Shown: positions 50,615 to 58,535 of the stretch, in pieces | Layout: each line of letters starts with the position of its first letter | How positions within the stretch are numbered: position 1 is the first letter of the stretch | From: Arthrobacter_E sp041360795 | GTDB lineage: Bacteria; Actinomycetota; Actinomycetes; Actinomycetales; Micrococcaceae | Direction: 5' to 3' | Assembly: GCF_041360795.1 (NCBI RefSeq) | Contig: NZ_JBFUPW010000001.1 | Span: 124,001 to 188,000 of the forward strand | Length of the DNA stretch: 64,000 nucleotides | Position numbers and translations under genes: made by a program | Notes under the pieces: model-generated | Database searches by the model: none | Seen by the model: only the letters and a program-made list of their open reading frames with translations | What the model was told of the DNA's origin: nothing

Positions 50615-52687
50615 GTGTCCGAAAACCGTACCCGCTTCCTGGAGCTCCTGCCGATGGCAGGCCACACCCGAGGTAAGCGAAGCCCCATCACCTGTGCCCT
50701 GAAGTGCGACAACGCCTGCTCGGGCGAGGTCTGCAACACCAGCCGCAATGACTACTTCCGCGACATCGCGTCCTCCGCGATGTCCCGCCGCTCCGCCCTG
50801 GGCCTGGGCGCCGCCGGTGCGCTCGCCGTCGTCTTCGGCAGTGCCGTGAACGGCGCCGCCCCCGCCGAGGCGTCCTCCACGCTGGCCCCAGCCGCGAAGG
50901 CCGGCTACGACAAGTCCCACCTGCGCTTCGGCGCCATCAAGCCGGTCGACGCCGCCGTGGACGAGTTCACCGTGCCGCGCGGCTTCACCTGGCAGCCCGT
51001 GATCCGCTGGGGCGACCCGCTGTTCAAGGACGCCCCGGCGTTCGATGTGAATGCCCAGACCGCGGCGGCCCAGGCCCGCCAGTTCGGCTACAACAACGAC
51101 TACTCGGACATCATCACGGTGCCGGGCAGCAAGGGCCGCCGCGCGCTCCTGTTCGCCAACCACGAGTACACCAACGAGAACATCATGTTCTCCCCGGAGA
51201 CGCCGGCCGCCGAGGCCCGCGCGATCGGCCGTGCCGCCCACGGTCTGAGCGTCGTGGAGCTGGAGCGCCGCAACTCCGCCAAGCCATGGAGCTACATCCA
51301 GGGCGCGCGCCGCAACCGCCGCTACCTGATCGACACCAAGTACGAGCTGACCGGCCCCGCCACGGGCAGCCCGCTCGTGAAGACCTCCCGCGACCCGGAA
51401 GGCCGCTGGATCGAGGGCACGCTGGGCAACTGCTCCGGCGGCACCACCCCGTGGGGCACCATCCTCTCCGGCGAGGAGAACTTCAACGGTTACTTCGTGG
51501 CCCCCGGAACCTCCGCGGAGGAGAAGCGCTACGGGCTCGGCTCCAAGCCGACGGCGCGCGGCTGGGAGCAGGACGACCCCCGCTTCGACACCCGCAACCC
51601 GGGCTTCGAGAACGAGGTCAATCGCTTCGGCTGGATCGTGGAGGTGGACCCCTTCGACCCGACGTCGACGCCGCGCAAGCACTCCGCGATGGGCCGCTTC
51701 AAGCACGAAGGCGCCAATGTGATCGTGGCCCGCTCCGGCCACGTGGTCGCCTACATGGGTGACGACGAGCGCTTCGACTACCTCTACAAGTTCGTCTCCA
51801 AGGGCAAGTACCGTGAGGGCGACCGCCGCCACAACATGACCCTGCTGACCGAGGGCGACCTGTACGTCGCGCGCTTCACGGGCGACTCCCCGGCCGCTGA
51901 GATCGACGGCACCGGCAAGCTCCCCGCCGACGGCGCGTTCGACGGCTCCGGCGAATGGCTGCCCCTGGTGGTGGACGGCCGTTCCGCCGTCCCCGGCATG
52001 AGCGTCGAAGAGGTCCTGGTCCACACCCGTCTGGCCGCCGACAAGGTCGGCCCCACCAAGATGGACCGCTGCGAGGACGTCCAGCCGAGCCTGCGCACCG
52101 GCAAGATCTACGTGGCCTGCACGAACAACTCGGACCGCGGCAAGCCCGGCAAGGAAGGCCCCACCGAGGTCAACCCGCGCAGCCTCAACCGCGACGGCCA
52201 CATCGTCGAGATCACGGAACGCGGCGATCAGACCTCCACGCGCTTCGCCTGGAACCTGCTCCTGGTCTGCGGCGATCCCGCGAAGAACGGCTCCACCTAC
52301 TTCTCCGGTTTCCCGAAGGACAAGGTCTCGCCGATCTCCTGCCCGGACAACGTGGCCTTCGACTCGGTGGGCGATCTCTGGATCTCGACCGACGGCGCCC
52401 CCAGCACCATCGGCTACAACGACGGTCTCTTCAAGGTCACCCTGGAAGGCCCGGAGCGTGGCAAGGTGGAGCAGTTCCTCTCCGTGCCCCGCGACGCCGA
52501 GACCTGCGGCCCCGTCATCCACGACCGCGACCGCACGGTGTTCGTCTCGGTGCAGCACCCGGGCGAGGAGGGCAGCTGGGAGGAGCCGCACTCCTACTTC
52601 CCCGACTACGTGCCCGCCGGAGTGAAGCCCAAGCGCGGCCAGGCGCGCGCGCCGCGTCCCGCCGTCGTGCAGGTGCTGCCGCGCTAG
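50615..52687 (+). CDS. phoX: PhoX-type alkaline phosphatase
   Basis: Secreted Ca/Fe-dependent phosphatase of the PhoX family (DUF839), about 690 residues. It begins with the conserved cytoplasmic prefix TRGKRSPITCALKCDNAC, then a Tat signal SRRSALGLGAAG. Further on, VPRGFTWQPVIRWGD, LFANHEYTNENIM, GNCSGGTTPWGT and ARSGHVVAYMGDDERFDYLYK (seen from SGHVVAYMGD) are typical. GTG at 50615 has GGAGG upstream and is preferred over an ATG at 50570, which falls next to the PHO box. It releases phosphate from organic esters outside the cell and should be induced under phosphate limitation. Confidence 0.93.
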   Translation: MSENRTRFLELLPMAGHTRGKRSPITCALKCDNACSGEVCNTSRNDYFRDIASSAMSRRSALGLGAAGALAVVFGSAVNGAAPAEASSTLAPAAKAGYDKSHLRFGAIKPVDAAVDEFTVPRGFTWQPVIRWGDPLFKDAPAFDVNAQTAAAQARQFGYNNDYSDIITVPGSKGRRALLFANHEYTNENIMFSPETPAAEARAIGRAAHGLSVVELERRNSAKPWSYIQGARRNRRYLIDTKYELTGPATGSPLVKTSRDPEGRWIEGTLGNCSGGTTPWGTILSGEENFNGYFVAPGTSAEEKRYGLGSKPTARGWEQDDPRFDTRNPGFENEVNRFGWIVEVDPFDPTSTPRKHSAMGRFKHEGANVIVARSGHVVAYMGDDERFDYLYKFVSKGKYREGDRRHNMTLLTEGDLYVARFTGDSPAAEIDGTGKLPADGAFDGSGEWLPLVVDGRSAVPGMSVEEVLVHTRLAADKVGPTKMDRCEDVQPSLRTGKIYVACTNNSDRGKPGKEGPTEVNPRSLNRDGHIVEITERGDQTSTRFAWNLLLVCGDPAKNGSTYFSGFPKDKVSPISCPDNVAFDSVGDLWISTDGAPSTIGYNDGLFKVTLEGPERGKVEQFLSVPRDAETCGPVIHDRDRTVFVSVQHPGEEGSWEEPHSYFPDYVPAGVKPKRGQARAPRPAVVQVLPR

Positions 52688-52722
52688 CCTTCGGACGCCG
52701 CTGAAGCACAGCTGCTGAGACG

Positions 52723-52761
52723 CGCCTCGGGCCCCGGAACTCACGTTCCGGGGCCGAGGCG
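52723..52761. terminator. Terminator between phoX and benE-like gene
   Basis: A 17-bp stem with one bulge (52723-52740 with 52745-52761), TCAC loop, between convergent genes. Confidence 0.82.
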
Positions 52762-52772
52762 TTGCGGTCAGC

Positions 52773-54011
52773 TTATTTCTCGCTGCCGGTGAGAAGAGGG
52801 GCCTCACTCGGCGCCGGGCCGGGGGACGGGCGATGGCGCTTGCGGAGGAACTGCACGAGGAGACCGGCTGCCAAGGCCCAGCACGCCGAGCTGAAGCCCC
52901 ACGCCGAGAATCCCGATGCGGCGACGATGAAGGTCACGCTCGAGGAGTCCCAGTGGGCCCGGTCCGCGACCGCCCCGGCGATCGCGGACGCCAGGGTCCC
53001 GATGAGGGCCACCCCGGACAACGCTGCGAGCACTCCTGAGGGGGCGGCGAGCATGATGACGGACAGGCTCGCCGCTCCCAGTCCCAGCAGGATGTAGGTG
53101 ACGCCGGCTGACACTCCGGCGATCCATCGGCGGTTCGCCGGCCCGGCTTCGGGTCCGGCGGCCAGGGCCGCGCTGATGGCCGCGAGGTTGACGGCGTGTC
53201 CGCCGAAGGGCGCCGCGATCAGGCTTCCGGCCCCGGTGGTCACGATCGCCGCGCGCCAGGGCACCTGGTAGCCGAAGCTGCCCATGATCGCGGCCCCCGG
53301 GATGTTCTGGGACGCCATCGTGATGAAGTACAGCGGCAGGGCGATCCCGGCGATCGCCTGAAGGTCGAAGACCGGCGTGACGAACTCGAGACGCGGGATG
53401 AACGCGGAGCCGCTGAGGTTCACCGCCGACCCGCTGGCACTCACCGCGACCACGGCGACGGCGACGGCGAGCGCGCCGGGCACGGCCCACCGCGGTCGCC
53501 ACCAGCCGATCAGGAGCCACGCCGCGAGCACCGGAAGGATGGCGAGAGGGCTGCTTGCCAGCTCCTTGAAGGGGGCCACGCACAGTGGCAGGAGGACCCC
53601 GGCCAGGACCGCCTGGGCGATGTGGGGCGGGATTCTGCCGACCAGGGAGGCGAGCAAGGGCCACAGCCCGGTGAGAGTGAGCAGGAGTCCGCAGACCAGG
53701 AAGGCGCCCACCGCTCCCGGCCATCCCCCGGGAAGTTCGTGGACGCTCATCAGGAGCGCCGCACCTGGGGTCGACCACGCCGCCACGAGCGGGATCCTGT
53801 GGTGCCAGGAGAGCAGCAACGATGCCGCACCCACCATGAGCGTCACCATGATGAGGCCGGACGTCGCCTGCCCTGGGGTGGCGCCGACCGCTTGGAGCCC
53901 TCCGAGCACGACGGCGAACGTGGCGGCGAATCCCACGACGGCGCACACCACGCCCGCGGTCAGCGGAGTGGAAAGGCCCGACCGGGGCGTTCCATCTACA
54001 GAACGTTCCAT
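52773..54011 (-). CDS. BenE-family benzoate/H+ symporter-like protein
   Basis: 412-residue polytopic protein of the BenE family (about 12 helices, benzoate:H+ symport type). Diagnostic parts: TAGVVCAVVGFAATFAVVLGG near the start, AAWSTPGAALLM, ASQNIPGAAIMGSFGYQVP and GGHAVNLAAISAA. No benzoate-catabolic genes are nearby, so the substrate is unconfirmed. The ATG at 54011 overlaps a palindrome that also controls the divergent XRE gene. Confidence 0.86.
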   Translation of the reverse strand: MERSVDGTPRSGLSTPLTAGVVCAVVGFAATFAVVLGGLQAVGATPGQATSGLIMVTLMVGAASLLLSWHHRIPLVAAWSTPGAALLMSVHELPGGWPGAVGAFLVCGLLLTLTGLWPLLASLVGRIPPHIAQAVLAGVLLPLCVAPFKELASSPLAILPVLAAWLLIGWWRPRWAVPGALAVAVAVVAVSASGSAVNLSGSAFIPRLEFVTPVFDLQAIAGIALPLYFITMASQNIPGAAIMGSFGYQVPWRAAIVTTGAGSLIAAPFGGHAVNLAAISAALAAGPEAGPANRRWIAGVSAGVTYILLGLGAASLSVIMLAAPSGVLAALSGVALIGTLASAIAGAVADRAHWDSSSVTFIVAASGFSAWGFSSACWALAAGLLVQFLRKRHRPSPGPAPSEAPLLTGSEK

Positions 54012-54022
54012 ATGTGGAACGT
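54003..54022. promoter_or_regulatory. Operator shared by benE-like and XRE genes
   Basis: ACGTTCCA (54003-54010) and TGGAACGT (54015-54022) are perfect 8-bp arms around TATG. The site overlaps the benE-like start codon on one side and the XRE -10 (TATCAT, 54022-54027) on the other. A further CGTTCCAT lies just upstream of 54000, so a second site may be present. Confidence 0.72.
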
Positions 54023-54033
54023 ATCATGGTGGG

Positions 54034-54552
54034 ATGACATCGCTCAATATCGGCCGCAACGTGCTGGCCTTGCGGGAGGCGCGGGGGATGACGCTCACCC
54101 ACCTCGCCCGGGAGGCGGGAATCGGCAAGGGCACGCTGTCCGAGATCGAGTCGGGCAAGCGGAATCCCACCGTCGAGACGCTCTACTCCCTGTGCGCACC
54201 GCTCAATGTTCCACTGACCGCCCTCGTGGGGGACGCGCCCGGCGCGGTCTCCGAGGCCAGCGGCGGCATGCGCACCACGCTGTTGTCCGTCCGGCGGAAT
54301 GCGGCGCAGACGGTCGAGGTGTTCATCATCGAGATCCCGCAAGGGGGAGCGCACACCTCGCCCGGACACGGGCCCGGCGTCGTCGAGCACCTGCTGGTCA
54401 CCGAAGGCTCACTGCAGGTGGGGCCGCTCGGCAAGACCGTCACCGTGGAGGCGGGAAGCTCGTTCACCTGGACCAGCGATGACCGCCATCACTATGCGAG
54501 CCCGCAGAGCTCCGGGGAAGGCGTGCTCACCATCATCACGCCGAATCCATGA
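54034..54552 (+). CDS. XRE-type regulator with cupin domain
   Basis: 172 residues. The N-terminal HTH is XRE type (IGRNVLALREARGMTLTHLAREAGIGKGTLSEIESGKR, seen from LREARGMTLTHLA), and the C-terminal half is a cupin (PGHGPGVVEHLLVTEGSLQVG) that may bind a small ligand. This domain pair commonly governs transporter or catabolic genes. TATCAT ends 6 nt before the ATG, so it is leaderless. It probably represses the adjacent BenE-like gene and itself. Confidence 0.9.
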   Translation: MTSLNIGRNVLALREARGMTLTHLAREAGIGKGTLSEIESGKRNPTVETLYSLCAPLNVPLTALVGDAPGAVSEASGGMRTTLLSVRRNAAQTVEVFIIEIPQGGAHTSPGHGPGVVEHLLVTEGSLQVGPLGKTVTVEAGSSFTWTSDDRHHYASPQSSGEGVLTIITPNP

Positions 54553-54667
54553 CGCGGGTCGCCTTCCTCCTGGGGGATCCGACTCTGGGGCATGACGGCG
54601 TCTCTGGCTTTCCCCTCGGTTTTTCCCGATGATGGGTGAACAGTGCAGGGCGACGTGGGGGGGCGAA

Positions 54668-56473
54668 ATGGTCGGCAGTCGGGTACGCGGGGATCGCGGG
54701 GCGGTCTCCGCCGTGATGAGAACCGGTTCGGTCGCGGTGTGCGCCGTTGCGCTGACACTCTCGGCGCTGGTGGCCGGACCGGCCGCTCAGGCACTGGACG
54801 AGCCGCAGCCGTCGGTGTCGCCCACCGTCGGCGTGACCCCGGCGCCATCCCCTGATCCATCCCTGGTGCCTTCCCCTGACCCGACAGCGACCTCCGAACC
54901 GGAGCCGAGGGCCATTCTTCCGGGCTCGGTGAAACTCGACGGTTCGCCCGCCACCGGACATTCGATCCACGCCGTGGTCGCGGACTGGGAACCTGATGTG
55001 GCGGTCAGTTTCCAGTGGCTGCGGAACGGCGTTCCTGTCGACGGGGCCACGTCGGCGAGCCATCTCATCACCGCCGCCGACGCCGGAGCGACACTGAGCG
55101 TGCTCGTCACCGGCGCCCGGGAGGGCTCGGAGTCCGTCCACGTGACGTCCGACCCCATCGCGGTGCCGGACCAGCTCAGCGGGAGCACTCCCACGATCGC
55201 CGGCAGCGCGGTCCAGGGCGGCACCGTGACGGCGCTCGCCGGGGCGTGGCCGACAGGCGCCTCCCTGAGCTATCAGTGGCTGCGCAACGGCACGGACATC
55301 GCCGGCGCCACCCAGCCGAAGTACGTGCTGACCTCCGCGGACGGCGGGCAGAAAGTGTCGGTGCGGGTCACCGGCACGCTGGCCGGCCACCTCGACGCGG
55401 TGAAGACCTCCGCCCAGGTTCCGGTGCTGAGGACGCTGACGACGGCGGCCCCGAAACTGTCGGGGACGGTCAAGGTCGGATCCGTGCTGACGGCTCAGCC
55501 CGGCGCCTGGGTGGCTGGGACGTCCTTCACCTACCAGTGGCTGCGCAACGGGGCCCCGATCGCCGGGGCCGTGGCGGCGGGCTACAAGCTGGGACCGGCC
55601 GACGCAGCCAGGACGATCGCCGTCCGTGTCACGGGAACGAAAGCCGGCTACGCCTCGGCGATGAGGGCGAGCGGCGCCGTGACCGTCCCGAGGGTGCTGG
55701 CGGCCGCCGTGCCGACGTACACGGGAAAGGCGCTCCTGGGGGCGGTGCTCGCCGCGAAGAACGGGGCCTGGACCGCGGGAACCGCCTTCCGCTATCAGTG
55801 GTACCGCAACGGGGCCGTCATCGCCGGCGGAACCCGATCGACCTACACTTTGGCCTCCGCAGACCTCGGCGCCCGGCTCACGCTGCGCGTCAGCGGCTCG
55901 AAAGCCGGGTACGCGCCGGAAACCCGGTTGAGTGGGAAGTCGGGCGTGATCCGCCGCCCCGCCCCGGTGCTGTGGCGTCAGAACGATCCCCGCTGGGCCA
56001 ACATCCGTGTGGGCGTCGCCCTGCTGGGACCCTCCGGCTGCGTCCCGACGGCGACCGCGATGGCCTTGTGGTCCGAGGGAATCAAGACCAGCCCCTATGG
56101 TGTCGCGGTGACGATGAACCGCCTGGGCGACTACAACCGCACCGTCTCCGGGGCCGGCTCGCGCTCGATCGTCGCGGCCACCAGGTACTACGGGGTGAAA
56201 GCGACACCGATCACGAATGTCGCAGCCCTGCGCGCTTCCCTGAGGTCCGGCCACTCCGTCGTCGCGCTCATGCGTGGTCCGGGATCCATCACCTGGCCTG
56301 GAACCACCCACGCCATCACGCTCTCAGGCTTCTCGGCCAACGGTTCCACGTATGTCCGGAATCCCTACGCCGGCACGGTCAACGACTGGTATCACACTGA
56401 CACCCTCTGGTTCTATCAATCCCTGGACCCGTTTGACCGCAACGCAGGCGCCGTCTTCTGGCAGATCGGGTAG
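54668..56473 (+). CDS. Secreted C39-like peptidase with Ig-like repeats
   Basis: About 600 residues. A signal peptide (VAVCAVALTLSALVAGPAAQA) and a Pro/Ser-rich linker lead to four repeats of about 90 residues, each with YQWLRNG and ADxGxxxxVRVTG (FQWLRNGVP, YQWLRNGTD, YQWLRNGAP, YQWYRNGAV). The C-terminal domain (about 440-600) resembles peptidase C39_2: RQNDPRW, catalytic Cys in SGCVPTATAM, His in THAITLSGF and Asn in RNPY. Start chosen at 54668, preceded by a G-rich ribosome site; earlier in-frame ATGs exist at 54629 and 54632. It is likely a cell-surface or secreted cysteine peptidase; target unknown. Confidence 0.8.
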   Translation: MVGSRVRGDRGAVSAVMRTGSVAVCAVALTLSALVAGPAAQALDEPQPSVSPTVGVTPAPSPDPSLVPSPDPTATSEPEPRAILPGSVKLDGSPATGHSIHAVVADWEPDVAVSFQWLRNGVPVDGATSASHLITAADAGATLSVLVTGAREGSESVHVTSDPIAVPDQLSGSTPTIAGSAVQGGTVTALAGAWPTGASLSYQWLRNGTDIAGATQPKYVLTSADGGQKVSVRVTGTLAGHLDAVKTSAQVPVLRTLTTAAPKLSGTVKVGSVLTAQPGAWVAGTSFTYQWLRNGAPIAGAVAAGYKLGPADAARTIAVRVTGTKAGYASAMRASGAVTVPRVLAAAVPTYTGKALLGAVLAAKNGAWTAGTAFRYQWYRNGAVIAGGTRSTYTLASADLGARLTLRVSGSKAGYAPETRLSGKSGVIRRPAPVLWRQNDPRWANIRVGVALLGPSGCVPTATAMALWSEGIKTSPYGVAVTMNRLGDYNRTVSGAGSRSIVAATRYYGVKATPITNVAALRASLRSGHSVVALMRGPGSITWPGTTHAITLSGFSANGSTYVRNPYAGTVNDWYHTDTLWFYQSLDPFDRNAGAVFWQIG

Positions 56474-56545
56474 GGAATTTCAGATGTGGGCGTGGACCGC
56501 GAGCGGGGCTGTCCCGGGTGGCCCGGGCGAGGGACGGTGAAGGTG

Positions 56546-56998
56546 ATGATGTTCCAGGTCGTTCTGTGGGGATCCGGGGCTCTGCTGGTGCTGGGTCTGT
56601 GCATCCACTGGTGGCGTGTCGATGTGCGTGAGCGTCGTGACGCGGAGCGCGGGACCAGGTGGAGGAAGGCCACGGTCTGGAATGCCGACCCTTCGGCACG
56701 GGTGGTCCGTCTGTCCCGTGTGGAGTCCCGGCGAGGCTGGCTGGAAGACGGGGACACCGTCGTCGAAATCGACCTCCCCGACGGCGACACTCGTCTGACC
56801 GCCGGCTGGTACCTTTCGGTGGCGGGATGGATACCGGCCAAGAAGGCGGCGCTGGCAGGACGCCCCGTGAAGCTCGCGAGCGAAAACATCCGCGACGTGT
56901 TCCCTCCGGACACTCCGGCGCTCAACGACCGGTTGATGGGCAAGGGGGAGCGGAAGGGCAACGTCATCAGCCGGTTGCTTGGATGGCGAGGCATGTAG
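56546..56998 (+). CDS. Hypothetical membrane-anchored protein
   Basis: About 150 residues: one N-terminal membrane helix (VVLWGSGALLVLGLCIHWW) and then a soluble domain with VEIDLPDGDTRLTAGWYLSVAGWIPAK (seen from VEIDLPDGDTRLTAGW). No family recognised. It starts 73 nt after the C39-like gene on the same strand. In-frame starts exist at 56537, 56543, 56546 and 56549; the exact one is uncertain. It may be an accessory to its neighbour. Confidence 0.6.
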   Translation: MMFQVVLWGSGALLVLGLCIHWWRVDVRERRDAERGTRWRKATVWNADPSARVVRLSRVESRRGWLEDGDTVVEIDLPDGDTRLTAGWYLSVAGWIPAKKAALAGRPVKLASENIRDVFPPDTPALNDRLMGKGERKGNVISRLLGWRGM

Positions 56999-57041
56999 CT
57001 CCTTCACCCGCGCAGACTCGCTGGGCCGGCGCGACTACTCC

Positions 57042-57485
57042 TCAGGACGACTTGAGCTCCTTGCGGATCCGATCGATCGTGGCCGTGCTGAGGCGGGACT
57101 CCCGGGCCAGCGTGGCAGTGGTGCAGTCGTGGCCGGCCGCCACGCGCTGCGCGACCTCCTGGTCGATCTGTTCCCGGACGGCTGCCTTGTCCGCCTGGAC
57201 GGACGTGATCCGCTTCGCCACGGTCAGAAGGTTTTCCAGGAGATCAAGCTTCTCCTCCGTCGTTCCTGAGCCGGATTTCGGGGCGGTGCCCAGGTCGCTG
57301 CGAAGAAACGTTCCGCTGACGCCTGCGGCGTCGCTCAGATCTCGCGGGGCGACCCCGAGTGCGTACCCGTGGTCGAAGAGCGCGCGACGCACGGTGAACA
57401 GGTCCTCGAGATCGGCGGTGATCGCGGACCATCGTGCTCCCAGTTCTTCGAGTGCGGTTGAAAGTGGCTGGCTGGTCTCGGGCAT
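57042..57485 (-). CDS. Unknown helical protein with HTH-like segments
   Basis: 147 residues. I do not recognise the family. Two segments resemble helix-turn-helix regions: VAPRDLSDAAGVSGTFLRSDLG and CTTATLARESRLSTATIDRIRKEL (shown from TATLARESRLSTATIDRI). The middle is a helical stretch rich in Leu, Lys and Glu. GGAG lies upstream of the ATG at 57485. A 12-bp inverted repeat lies 44-79 bp upstream of its start, so it may be autoregulated. It is downstream of the LysR gene on the same strand. Confidence 0.6.
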   Translation of the reverse strand: MPETSQPLSTALEELGARWSAITADLEDLFTVRRALFDHGYALGVAPRDLSDAAGVSGTFLRSDLGTAPKSGSGTTEEKLDLLENLLTVAKRITSVQADKAAVREQIDQEVAQRVAAGHDCTTATLARESRLSTATIDRIRKELKSS

Positions 57486-57528
57486 CGGGTTCGCTCCGTG
57501 TTCGGCTGGCGGGTCGTTATTCTCGAAG

Positions 57529-57564
57529 CTATCATTGGTTACGTAATGTCGCAACCAATGATAG
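57529..57564. promoter_or_regulatory. Perfect 12-bp inverted repeat upstream of the unknown gene
   Basis: CTATCATTGGTT (57529-57540) and AACCAATGATAG (57553-57564) are perfect arms with a 12-nt spacer. It lies in the gap between the LysR gene and the unknown gene. It is much lower in GC than its surroundings and could be an operator or a recombination site. Confidence 0.65.
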
Positions 57565-57590
57565 AAGCACTGCCGGGCCAAGGTGGGCCG

Positions 57591-58463
57591 TCAACCGGAG
57601 CGCGAGGTCAGTTCGAGGCGGGATGTCAGCATCTGGGCAAGACGCAGCAAGGCTCCGTCCGGTTCCGGTCGTGTGATCATGCTGAGGCGGACGCTCCAGG
57701 TGAAGGGGAGCCTGGTGATCCTGTCACCGGGCAGGCGTTCGGCGACGGCGGAACTGCGGGGGATGATGGCAGGCTCACCTGCGAGCCGTGCCATGCGGAT
57801 CGTTCCCGTCACGGTGGCCCCCAACCGCGGAGTGCCTCCGAGGGCGACAACCCGTGCCGTGAGGTCGTGATCCCGGAGGTCGTACGTCGACGTGGGCAGA
57901 GACAAGCCGGACAGGGGCAGGCGTCCAGTGGTGGGATGCGGCGCGCCGTCAGGGATGAGGACCACCATCTCATCGCGCCCGATGTCGTGGCCCGTCACGT
58001 CGGCAGGAAGGCGCCGCTGTCCGGCCACCGACACGATGGCGGCGTCGAGCATCCCTTCCGCGACCCAGTCGATGAGGGTGAGCCCGTGATCGACCGCCTG
58101 GGTGATCGTCCGTCCGTTGCGCTGTGAATCGATGAGGGGCAGGACGGTGTCGGCGAGCCCGTGAAAGCACCCGATCCTCAGGGGCGGATCGGTTGTAGCC
58201 GAGCGGATGTCGTCGACTATTCCGTCGAGATGGCCCAGGATGTGTTCGGCACGTCTGGCCATCTCGTAGCCCGCCGCTGTGGGTGCAGCGCCGCGTGGCC
58301 CTCGGGTGAACAGCAAAACCCCCATCCGCCGTTCCAGCCGGGTCAATCGCACCGAAGCCGATGCCTGGGAGATTCTCAATCTCCGGGCGGCCGCGCCTAT
58401 CGATCCCACCTGGGATACCGTCCAGACCAACTCCAAGTCATCAACATCCGGTCTGAGGGTCAT
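57591..58463 (-). CDS. LysR-family regulator
   Basis: 290 residues. HTH near the N-terminus: LVWTVSQVGSIGAAARRLRISQASASVRLTRLERRMGV (seen from VGSIGAAARRLRISQASAS), then a two-lobed effector domain. The ATG at 58463 is preferred over a TTG at 58469, because TAGCAT ends 6 nt before it (leaderless). A palindrome covers its start region. It is divergent from the MFS/dehydrogenase/QueD-like/GT operon and probably controls it. Effector unknown. Confidence 0.86.
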   Translation of the reverse strand: MTLRPDVDDLELVWTVSQVGSIGAAARRLRISQASASVRLTRLERRMGVLLFTRGPRGAAPTAAGYEMARRAEHILGHLDGIVDDIRSATTDPPLRIGCFHGLADTVLPLIDSQRNGRTITQAVDHGLTLIDWVAEGMLDAAIVSVAGQRRLPADVTGHDIGRDEMVVLIPDGAPHPTTGRLPLSGLSLPTSTYDLRDHDLTARVVALGGTPRLGATVTGTIRMARLAGEPAIIPRSSAVAERLPGDRITRLPFTWSVRLSMITRPEPDGALLRLAQMLTSRLELTSRSG

Positions 58464-58477
58464 AGCCAAATGCTATG
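58461..58477. promoter_or_regulatory. LysR-type palindrome at the lysR start
   Basis: CATAGC (58461-58466) and GCTATG (58472-58477) are 6-bp arms around CAAAT, containing the T-N11-A pattern of LysR sites. It overlaps the -10 and start of the lysR gene, indicating autoregulation. It lies 59 bp upstream of the divergent MFS start. Confidence 0.65.
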
Positions 58478-58535
58478 TCTTCGCGGACGGAATGAATGTC
58501 TACTCCCCGTTCCGATTTCCGCCGAGGATGAGTTC

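Noticed and set aside
49025..52807. 1260-codon minus-strand frame across menC and phoX
   Set aside because: Antisense to two recognisable genes, one with a Tat signal and PHO box. Composition is typical of antisense frames in GC-rich DNA.
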